Part shown: one piece after another, positions 47,737-55,798 of the stretch | Layout: every line of letters begins with the position of its first letter | Numbering within the stretch: position 1 is the first letter of the stretch | Assembly (NCBI GenBank): GCA_018780035.1 | Contig: JADMKE010000004.1 | Coordinates: 365,776-429,775 of the forward strand | Reading direction: 5' to 3' | DNA from: Candidatus Sericytochromatia bacterium | Lineage (GTDB): Bacteria > Cyanobacteriota > Sericytochromatia > UBA7694 | DNA length: 64,000 bases | Notes under the pieces: model-generated | The model's database searches: none | What the model was told of the DNA's origin: nothing | The model's input: only the letters and a program-made list of their open reading frames with translations | Program-made: the position numbers and the translations under genes

Positions 47737-48597
47737 TCAAGAAAATTGCTGAAAGCGCTGAGCGCCACTGTAAAGATTAAAGCGCTCAGGTTTGGTAAAG
47801 CCGATCAGGGTCTGTTCATAGCTGCGTGCCAGTTCCAAAGCCAGACTGGTGGGGGCACCGACGGAGACAATCACAGGAATTGAGGCCATCAGCGCTTTTT
47901 GCACCAATTCAAAGCCCGCTCTGCCACTCAGAAACAAGATTTGCCTGTTTAAAGGCACTTGGCCCAGCATCAACGCCGCCCCAATCACTTTATCCACGGC
48001 ATTGTGCCGCCCCACATCTTCGTGTAAATGTTGCAATTGCCCTTGGGGGCTAAACAGGGCGGCGGCATGGACGCCACCGGTTTTGGCAAAGGCTTTTTGT
48101 TGGGGCTGGGCCAGGGTCTGTAATTGGGCCAAAATGACGGGATCTAAACGGGGTTCTATTAGGCTGAAATCCGGTTGCAGCAATTGTTTGAGGCTGGCTA
48201 TTTCCTGTTTGCCACAGAGCCCACAGCCCCCGTGGCTGACACTTTGCCGCTCTAATTTGCTTAAATCTGGGTTCAGGCCTGGTTTGAGACGCACAAGTAA
48301 GATGTTGTACTGCTGCTCAGCGCGATTTTTGCCGAGACAATAGGTCATTTTGACCACATCGCTGTGGCTTTGAATCAGACCTTCGCCAAAGAGCCAGCCC
48401 AGTGCCAATTCGTAATCCATGCCCGGCATGCGCAAAGTGCTAATCACTGAACGGGTTTGCGACTCTTCTAACGGGCCCCAACACAGGCGAATTTCGAGTG
48501 GCTCTTCGCAGGCCAATTGGTCCTGGCGGCTGGGGCTGAATTTGCCTTCTTCCCAGCGCAAAATAGCATATTTGCGCAAGCTGCCCCCGGCTTTCAT
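47737..48597 (-). CDS. fdhD: Formate dehydrogenase accessory sulfurtransferase FdhD
   Basis: 286 aa. FdhD passes sulfur from IscS to the molybdenum cofactor of formate dehydrogenases. Seen: N-terminal ACEEPLEIRL, MPGMDYELALGWLFGEGLI, the catalytic CxxC loop GGCGLCGK (about residues 124-131), and ALFSPQGQLQHLHEDVGRHNAVDKVIGAAL. All are conserved. Its likely client is the YdeP-type oxidoreductase encoded two genes upstream in the same operon; only the EF-hand gene separates them. Confidence 0.95.
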   Translation of the reverse strand: MKAGGSLRKYAILRWEEGKFSPSRQDQLACEEPLEIRLCWGPLEESQTRSVISTLRMPGMDYELALGWLFGEGLIQSHSDVVKMTYCLGKNRAEQQYNILLVRLKPGLNPDLSKLERQSVSHGGCGLCGKQEIASLKQLLQPDFSLIEPRLDPVILAQLQTLAQPQQKAFAKTGGVHAAALFSPQGQLQHLHEDVGRHNAVDKVIGAALMLGQVPLNRQILFLSGRAGFELVQKALMASIPVIVSVGAPTSLALELARSYEQTLIGFTKPERFNLYSGAQRFQQFS

Positions 48598-48600
48598 AAG

Positions 48601-50310
48601 CTAAGGAGCTGCTGTCGGCAAAGGCTCTGTAAAGACGTTTGTGAGGCGGTGCTTGAGCGATTCGGGAGTCATGTGGTAACGGCCACTCCAGGAGTTAATG
48701 ATATAAACGGGTTTGCCATTGACCATTTCTTTGCCGGTGAGCAACATGGCGTGATCCTCCGAGCCAATGGTCAGTTTGCGCCCCAAACTCAGGGCTTGGT
48801 CCACTTCTTTGAGCAGGGCCTCGGGGTCTTTGACCCGTTTGACTTTGGTTGTTTTGCCTGGCTTTTCGGGATCGGGAACTTCGACTTCGACGTGGTATTT
48901 GCTGGCCAGATCCTGCCAGTGATTGCCAAAGAGACCCTGGGCCAGGTACTCCATCTCACCTTCACTCATGCCATCGCTCAGGCGTGCCAGTACGGGTTTG
49001 GGCAGGGGCTTTAGATCTGGGTGCTTGCGGGCTTCGCGTTTTAAGGCGTCGGCTTCGTTGAGACCTTGAGCGCTATCGACGGAAAGGCGGCTGTCGTAAT
49101 AGCTGGGTTGGCCGCGGTGAAAGGTGTGGTAATCGTTTTCTCCGGCCTGGTGTCCAAGGTTCATAAACGAATTTTGAATCAAGCGGCTGGAGAGCAAACG
49201 TTCGTCTTTTTTGTCTTTGGCAAAGGTGATATTGGGATAGAGCCTGCGCACTTCGCCTTGGGGGGTGTCCAAAAGCCTGAAGGATTGACCTTCGGCCAAA
49301 GTGGTAGCCAAATTGAGGTATTTAACCGGGTCTTTGCGCGCCAATTCCATTTGAATGGCTGCAGCGGCGCAGGTACCTTTGTCACCTTGGTCGATGTCTT
49401 CTGGGAAAGCCAAATCCCGCAGCAGGCCATTGAGGTAATCTGCCCGTTGGGTTTTGGGAATGGCTGCGTCTTTGCTCACCGGTGATTGTAACCATGTCGT
49501 GAGTTTTTCTGTGGCTGCAGCAGTGACTTCGGGAGGATGTTGACCCAGGAATTGTTTGAGCAGAATCAGGTTTTCGGCCTCTTGCCCACCCTGTTTTTGA
49601 ATTTGATTTAACAATTCCAGCACAGCAGGCTGAGTCGCATATTTTTGTGCCAGTTCTGTTCGCAGGGGGCCAGCCGCTTGCAGGCGGGCCATGGAGAGGG
49701 CTTCGTCGGCTGGATCATCGAGATAGCGCATGCCCGAAGCAAAATCTCGGCCTTCAGCTGGTTTAAGCACAACCGCTTGGGGGCCTTGGGGGGCACGTAA
49801 ATCTGCCAGTTTTTTCAGTTGCCCCATCACCGCTTTGAGGTCTTTGTCATCCAGGTTAAAGGTGCTGGCCAAGGATTTCAGCTTGACCGAATCGATGGCT
49901 TGGAACTCAGCGACACTCAGGGAATTGTCGTGATTGCTGTCGAAGTGATTGAGTACGGTTTGCATAAATCCATCTTCGAGCTTTTTGCCCAGGGCTTTTT
50001 CAGCCCGTTGTTCTTGGCGCTCCAGGCCTTTTTGCAGGCTCTGACTGTGCTTGTCCAGATCCGCTGTACGAAAAAGCACAAGTTCTGGTTGGGCCTGTCC
50101 TTGGCGGTATTTTTTTTGTACTTCCTGGCGCAGACCGAGATCCGTGATACCCGCTTGATCCAGCTCTGTTTTGGAGAGTTGGCCATCTTGGTCGCTGTCG
50201 AGTTTGGCTTTGATCTCCGCAGCGTTGATCTTACCATTGCTGTCGCCATCCAGCTTTTTTAGGGCCTGAAGGGATTGGATTTGGTTTTGCTGTCTTTGGA
50301 TCGGATTCAT
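48601..50310 (-). CDS. EF-hand protein with a papain-like cysteine-protease domain
   Basis: 569 aa from ATG 50310 (a start at 50364 would add 18 residues; neither has a Shine-Dalgarno site). Residues 21-32 and 38-49 are paired EF-hand loops (DGDSNGKINAAE; DSDQDGQLSKTE), with a third at 124-135. The middle is helical. The C-terminal third has a possible Cys-His-Asn triad: Cys314 in DQGDKGTCAAAAIQ (with a preceding Gln as oxyanion residue), His520 in SEDHAMLLTG and Asn539 in VYIINSWSG. This is the order in papain-like peptidases. No signal peptide. It lies between fdhF-like and fdhD genes and has no obvious link to them. Confidence 0.65.
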   Translation of the reverse strand: MNPIQRQQNQIQSLQALKKLDGDSNGKINAAEIKAKLDSDQDGQLSKTELDQAGITDLGLRQEVQKKYRQGQAQPELVLFRTADLDKHSQSLQKGLERQEQRAEKALGKKLEDGFMQTVLNHFDSNHDNSLSVAEFQAIDSVKLKSLASTFNLDDKDLKAVMGQLKKLADLRAPQGPQAVVLKPAEGRDFASGMRYLDDPADEALSMARLQAAGPLRTELAQKYATQPAVLELLNQIQKQGGQEAENLILLKQFLGQHPPEVTAAATEKLTTWLQSPVSKDAAIPKTQRADYLNGLLRDLAFPEDIDQGDKGTCAAAAIQMELARKDPVKYLNLATTLAEGQSFRLLDTPQGEVRRLYPNITFAKDKKDERLLSSRLIQNSFMNLGHQAGENDYHTFHRGQPSYYDSRLSVDSAQGLNEADALKREARKHPDLKPLPKPVLARLSDGMSEGEMEYLAQGLFGNHWQDLASKYHVEVEVPDPEKPGKTTKVKRVKDPEALLKEVDQALSLGRKLTIGSEDHAMLLTGKEMVNGKPVYIINSWSGRYHMTPESLKHRLTNVFTEPLPTAAP

Positions 50311-50383
50311 CTGGTTATTATCGCATGAGACCGTCCAAATCTGACCTGTGCCAGGGGGAGCCATGACAAGAATTAGCTAAAAC

Positions 50384-52588
50384 TTAGCGCCGAATCTCCA
50401 CCAGCACGTTATAATCCGGCACACCGGCTGGGCCTGAGCGCCGATCGGGGGGCAGCAGCACGTTGCCTTCGGGCCAATGTACCTGAAGATTACCTGGGGC
50501 CAGCTGGGCTGGGCGGGCAAAGACCTGGAGTTCGCCGTGTTCTGAAACCAGGGTCAGGGGAGCACCTGCTTGCAGTCCCAGCTGGGCCAAGTCGCATGCT
50601 GCCATCAGCACATCCAAGCGCAGGGCCCCTGTGAGGGGGTCGCGGGGTTTTTGCACCATGCTGTTAAACTGTTTGCCCCGGCGGGTGCTGAGCCGATAAA
50701 AGCCTTCGGGAACGCTTGTGTCGGGTGGGGTTAAAACAGCAAAAGTCGCTTTGCCTGAAGTGGTTCTGAAACGGGTTTCACAGAGCAGGCGGCCCCCCCA
50801 TTGCAGGGCGTCGCCTTGTTTGTTGATATTCTCAATGCCTTTATAATCGGGGCAGGTCAGCGCAATTTCTCTGCGAATGGCGGCACTGTCGGCAAAGACG
50901 ATTTCTGCCGCTTTTTCGGGCTGTACCCGTTGGGCCAGATCGACCAAAACCTGCCATTCCGTGCGTGCCTTGGCGATCCGTGGGCCTGCAATTTCGGGGC
51001 TAAAAATCACCTGCCGTTCGGTGGTGGTTTCGGTGCCGCCACCGGGCATTTCGTAGCGGGTGGTGGCGGGCAATAATAAGGTATATTCGTCACTGTCTAC
51101 CAGCATTTGCGAGCTGAGGCAAATGTCTTGATGAACGCGGATCGGCAGATTGAGCAAGGCTGCTTCGACCCCCGCAGGATCGGGCAGGGTTTCGAGAAAA
51201 TTGCCACCCACGCACCAGAGCAATTCCAATTCACGTTTTCGGGCTGCGTCGAGCATGTCTCCAGCCATTAGGCCTGGCCAAGTGGGTACATCAAAACCCC
51301 AGTGTTTGGAGAGCTTCTCGGCATTTTCGGTGGTCAGGGGCAGATTGCCGGGCAAGTGGTTGGGTACACAACCCATTTCACCCCCACCCTGCACGCCGCT
51401 GTGCCCACGAATGGGCATCAGACCGCAGTATTCGCGGCCCACAAAGCCCCGTGCCAGGGCCAGATTGACAATCGCCCGCACATTTTCGACTCCGTGGCTG
51501 TGTTGAGTAATGCCCATACTCCAGACAAAGACGGCTGAGCGGGCTTTTGCCAACATCTCTGCCAGCCGCTGCATCTCGGTTTGCGAGCTGCCTGCGCCTT
51601 TTTCAAGATCTTCCCAGGGGGTGGCGCTTAAATGGACCTGTAATTCAGCAAAGCCTTCGGTGCGGCTTGCGATAAAATCTTGATCGACGGCATTTTGTTC
51701 AATCAGGGCCTTGAGCACACCATTGAGAAAGGCCAGATCACCCCCGGTATGCACCTGGAAAAATTCGTCCATAAGCGTGGTGCCAAACAGGGCACTTTCG
51801 GGCACCGAAGGCACCCAATAGCGCTCCAGGCCGGGCTCGCGATAGGGGTTAATGACAATAATTTTGGTGCCCGCCAATTTGGCGTTGTACATATATTTGG
51901 TGGTGACAGGCTGGTTATTGGCCACATTGCTGCCAATCAATATCAGCAGATCGGTGCCGATCCAGTCGCGGTAAGAACAGGTCGAGGCACTTTCGCCAAT
52001 CCCCTCTTTGAGGGCCACCGAGCTGGGGGAATGGCAGATCCGGGCGGCGTTATCGACATGGTTGGTGCCCAAAAAACGCGCCACCTTTTGTGCCACATAA
52101 TAATTTTCGTTGAGAATACCGCGCGAGGTCAGAAAAAAGGCCAGGCGCTTGCGGTCCATGCCTTTAATGCGTTTGGCGACAAGATCGAGGGCAAAATCCC
52201 AAGAGATTGCTTTAAAGCCTTTTTCACCGCGAAAGCGCAGGGCTGGAACCGACAGACGGCCCAATTCACGCAGTTCTTTGCTGCTCTTGTGTTTGAGCGG
52301 GCCGATATCTTCAAGCAAATGCGGATCGAGGGCGGGCATGGTGTTCAGACGCAGCAATTGCAAGCGCACAGTGCAGAGATGCAGGCCGTCAAGGGTGAAG
52401 TCTTTCATCCCTGTGGTGCCGAGGGCGCAGCCGTCGCAGACCCCTTGGTTGAGAATGCGCCAAGCGTAACCCAGTTGGTCGCGGTTTTGCCAGCTCACTT
52501 GCAATGTTTCGAGCAAATGGTGAGGCTTGACCTGGCCCAGGCCCTGGGGAGAGAGCCCGGCCCAAAAGCGGGGGTTCAGCGAAAATGC
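50384..52588 (-). CDS. Molybdopterin oxidoreductase, FdhF/YdeP family, Cys-type
   Basis: 734 aa from ATG 52588; a TTG at 52624 would overlap the preceding gene. Features: GVCDGCALG and a later Cys (59-72, a possible Fe-S or structural site); ARICHSPSS, where formate dehydrogenases have Sec or Cys before His (Cys185); LLILIGSNVANNQPVTTKYM; FVWSMGITQHSHGVENVRAI; GLMPIRGHSGVQGGGEMG; and a C-terminal guanine-dinucleotide domain ending in RRGKQFNSMVQ. The active-site residue is Cys, not Sec. Substrate unknown; YdeP members are linked to acid resistance or formate-like metabolism. It follows the 85-aa gene by 5 nt. Confidence 0.88.
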   Translation of the reverse strand, partial: AFSLNPRFWAGLSPQGLGQVKPHHLLETLQVSWQNRDQLGYAWRILNQGVCDGCALGTTGMKDFTLDGLHLCTVRLQLLRLNTMPALDPHLLEDIGPLKHKSSKELRELGRLSVPALRFRGEKGFKAISWDFALDLVAKRIKGMDRKRLAFFLTSRGILNENYYVAQKVARFLGTNHVDNAARICHSPSSVALKEGIGESASTCSYRDWIGTDLLILIGSNVANNQPVTTKYMYNAKLAGTKIIVINPYREPGLERYWVPSVPESALFGTTLMDEFFQVHTGGDLAFLNGVLKALIEQNAVDQDFIASRTEGFAELQVHLSATPWEDLEKGAGSSQTEMQRLAEMLAKARSAVFVWSMGITQHSHGVENVRAIVNLALARGFVGREYCGLMPIRGHSGVQGGGEMGCVPNHLPGNLPLTTENAEKLSKHWGFDVPTWPGLMAGDMLDAARKRELELLWCVGGNFLETLPDPAGVEAALLNLPIRVHQDICLSSQMLVDSDEYTLLLPATTRYEMPGGGTETTTERQVIFSPEIAGPRIAKARTEWQVLVDLAQRVQPEKAAEIVFADSAAIRREIALTCPDYKGIENINKQGDALQWGGRLLCETRFRTTSGKATFAVLTPPDTSVPEGFYRLSTRRGKQFNSMVQKPRDPLTGALRLDVLMAACDLAQLGLQAGAPLTLVSEHGELQVFARPAQLAPGNLQVHWPEGNVLLPPDRRSGPAGVPDYNVLVEIRR

Positions 52589-52592
52589 CATC

Positions 52593-52850
52593 TCAGAAGG
52601 TGTGGGGCATTTCGGGCAGGCCAATGATCTTGTGCAGGGTATCTGCCAAGGTGGTGCTCAGGCGCAAATAAAGCGGGCTGATCTCAGTTTCTTCTTGGGC
52701 CAGATCGGCAAAGGCTTTTTGATAGTGTTTTGCGGTTTTGTAGAGCTGCATTAGGGTGTCGAGATCGCAGCGATCTTCAAGCAGTGGCATGACCTGCAAG
52801 GTAAAGCGGTGGTAGTTCTCGGCATAGAGTTCCAATTGTTCCCAGACCAT
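52593..52850 (-). CDS. Small protein preceding the YdeP-type oxidoreductase
   Basis: 85 aa, start ATG 52850 with AGGAGG 9 nt upstream. It is helical, with acidic and aromatic residues (LELYAENYHRFTLQVMPLLEDRCDLDTLMQLY) and no signal peptide. No family recognised. Its position 5 nt before the oxidoreductase ATG indicates cotranscription, perhaps as a chaperone or small subunit. Confidence 0.65.
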   Translation of the reverse strand: MVWEQLELYAENYHRFTLQVMPLLEDRCDLDTLMQLYKTAKHYQKAFADLAQEETEISPLYLRLSTTLADTLHKIIGLPEMPHTF

Positions 52851-52898
52851 GCTGCTTTCCTCCTTGCGGTCCCCCGCGGGTTGCTCTTGTTTAGTTTG

Positions 52899-52904
52899 AT
52901 TATA
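52899..52904 (-). promoter_or_regulatory. -10 element of the 85-aa/oxidoreductase operon
   Basis: On the minus strand TATAAT (52904-52899) matches the -10 consensus about 50 nt upstream of the ATG at 52850. No clear -35 was found. The whole gap 52905-53189 is extremely AT-rich; TTGTAA followed by TAGGCT near 53110-53140 is a weak candidate promoter for the collagen-like gene on the other strand. Confidence 0.45.
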
Positions 52905-53123
52905 ATCTCCAATTGTTAAGATTTGATGAAGTTGTAAGTTTTTTTATTTTGGGGCTGCTGTTTTTGTGCTCATTCTCAGGGCTGTGGTTGGGTTTGTGCT
53001 GAATAAAAAATCATGATTAAAAACAAAAAATAGATTTATAAAACAATAAAAAATAATATTAAATAAAAATTTTTTGTTTTTTGGAAAATTTATTTTGTTT
53101 TATCAGAATTTTGTAAAAAATAA

Positions 53124-53996
<873 letters not shown>

Positions 53997-54094
53997 GATG
54001 AAGTTCCCATTGGCTCAAATTAAAATGCAAAAACTGATTTGATTCAATATCAATGATAATTCGATGATAAAAAATCAAATGGAGGCTTAGGCCT

Positions 54095-55576
54095 ATGAAA
54101 ACGTATAAAATGAAATCTTTTCTCGCTGGAACACTCTTTTTAGCTCTTCCCTTTACCCAGATGAATATCCCCGCTTCTGCTGCTCCCCAACCTGTTTCTC
54201 CTGCTTTCCAAATTGCAATGGCGATGAGTGAACTGACAGATGTTCCACGCTCCCATTGGGCATATCAAGCGGTGCAATACCTGGTTGAAGAGTTGGCTGT
54301 CATGGATCCCCTCACACAGTCTGAGTTTAAAGGCAATGCCTTTATGACCCGTTATGACTTGGCAGAGGTCTTTTACAACATTATCCGCAAATTGGAAACC
54401 ACCAATGGCAAGAGCCTGGCCAGCCTTTCCGATGCACCTCTTGAGAATATGAGCGATGTGGATGAAAAACACAAAAAAGTGGTCAACAGCATCGTCAACG
54501 ATTACGGTATTATGCAAGCCATGCCCGGTCACAAATTCTTGGGCAATGAGGCGATCTCCCGCTATGAACTGGCCCATGAACTCTACACGTATTTTGCCTT
54601 GGTCGAGCGCCAAAGTGGCGCACCCAACATGGCCCTGCGGGATCGCTCTGCGGACTTCACTGATCTGCCTGCTGACCATTGGGCCACCAAAGCGGTGCGT
54701 GGGATTGTGGACAAATACCAAATTATGGAAGGGCATCCAGACAGCACCTTTGGCGGCGGCAAGCGCCTGACCCGTTATCAGGCAGCGGCCACACTGCGTG
54801 ATTTTATTGGGTATATCAACGCCTATCTGATGCCGATCGTGCCCCAGCCCACACCGTTGCCGACAGCGATCCCCACACCGAGGCCCACTCCCACAGCCAT
54901 GCCCACGCCGCTGCCGACGCCCATACCCAAAGCCCCCCTGAGTACCTTTGATCTGCGTTTGGGTGGGGACTTCCGGGTCACCAATGGCAATCCCACCGAC
55001 TTTACCAATCTGCTCAATAACTCGGCGTATGGCCCCAATGCTGAGCTGACGGTTTGGTTTCCCAAATTGGGCCCTGCCCGTTTGGGGGTCGATGTCTATG
55101 CCAATTACCTTTTCTGGCACAAACCCGAAGATTTTATGGTTTTGAACCGCTTTAACCGTCTCTCAACCGGTGGCTCTGTACTTTGGCGAATTTTGGGTGC
55201 CGACAGTGCCGAAGATTTGTCGTTGGTCTTTGGTCTCGGCTACGACCTGACTGTCTTGGCGGGCAATCACAAAAATACGGGGGCAGCGTATCAGACCATG
55301 AACCATGGTCCGAGTGCCAGTTTGGGTTTTGAATACCCGATTACCTCTTGGTTGAGCTTTGTCGCCAATGAACATTTTACCTGGTACCTGGGCGCGCAAA
55401 ATTATCTCGACCGCTATGTTTGGCGCAATGATGCTTTCATTGGCTTGAACATTCCCGCTTATACCTTTGCCACCTTTGAATTGGGCTATCGCGACACCCG
55501 GTATATCCAGGCCGATAAACCTTCGATTGTTTTGGGCGATATGGGTCCCGAAGCCAATCTGCGTCTGCGTTTCTAA
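54095..55576 (+). CDS. SLH-domain outer-membrane porin (cyanobacterial type)
   Basis: 493 aa, start ATG with GGAGG upstream. Signal peptide to about residue 30 (IPASAAP). Three S-layer-homology repeats: DVPRSHWAYQAVQYLV (~50), the degenerate MSDVDEKHKKVVNSIV (~120), and FTDLPADHWATKAVRGIVDKY (~185). A Pro/Thr linker (PTPLPTAIPTPRPTPT, ~250-280) leads into a C-terminal ~210-residue strand-rich domain, ending in the Phe of RLRF, as in outer-membrane barrels. This layout is typical of cyanobacterial SLH porins, which anchor the outer membrane to peptidoglycan and let small solutes through. A terminator follows. Confidence 0.85.
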   Translation: MKTYKMKSFLAGTLFLALPFTQMNIPASAAPQPVSPAFQIAMAMSELTDVPRSHWAYQAVQYLVEELAVMDPLTQSEFKGNAFMTRYDLAEVFYNIIRKLETTNGKSLASLSDAPLENMSDVDEKHKKVVNSIVNDYGIMQAMPGHKFLGNEAISRYELAHELYTYFALVERQSGAPNMALRDRSADFTDLPADHWATKAVRGIVDKYQIMEGHPDSTFGGGKRLTRYQAAATLRDFIGYINAYLMPIVPQPTPLPTAIPTPRPTPTAMPTPLPTPIPKAPLSTFDLRLGGDFRVTNGNPTDFTNLLNNSAYGPNAELTVWFPKLGPARLGVDVYANYLFWHKPEDFMVLNRFNRLSTGGSVLWRILGADSAEDLSLVFGLGYDLTVLAGNHKNTGAAYQTMNHGPSASLGFEYPITSWLSFVANEHFTWYLGAQNYLDRYVWRNDAFIGLNIPAYTFATFELGYRDTRYIQADKPSIVLGDMGPEANLRLRF

Positions 55577-55592
55577 ACAAAACTCAGTCATT

Positions 55593-55630
55593 GGGCGGGG
55601 GGTGGTTTAACTGCCTCCCGCCCTTTTTTT
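55593..55630 (+). terminator. Rho-independent terminator after the SLH porin gene
   Basis: GGGCGGG (55593-55599) pairs with CCCGCCC (55617-55623), loop of 17 nt, then TTTTTTT (55624-55630). It lies 16 nt after the stop at 55576. Confidence 0.85.
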
Positions 55631-55647
55631 CGGCGCAGTTACTGTGA

Positions 55648-55749
55648 TTAGAAGTTCTCTGAGAAAAGCGCTTTAATCCGCTTGGGGCCATGCCAGCAGA
55701 TCATCGGTGCTCGGCCCGTGTCAAAAGTGCGGTATTGATTCATGCTCAT
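55648..55749 (-). CDS. Possible 33-aa ORF downstream of the ankyrin gene
   Basis: A minus-strand frame starts with ATG at 55749 and encodes 33 residues (MSMNQYRTFDTGRAPMICW, then RIKALFSENF). The frame is open upstream to the ankyrin gene's end, with no Shine-Dalgarno site. It may be a gene remnant or small gene. No family recognised. Confidence 0.25.
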   Translation of the reverse strand: MSMNQYRTFDTGRAPMICWHGPKRIKALFSENF

Positions 55750-55798
55750 CCCCAGGGGTTGAGTTTTGATGCCGTGATAGATTTTTCTTTGAGAATAG

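Noticed and set aside
50384-52588. Selenocysteine-containing formate dehydrogenase
   Set aside because: The active-site position reads Cys (ARICHSPSS) and there is no in-frame UGA.
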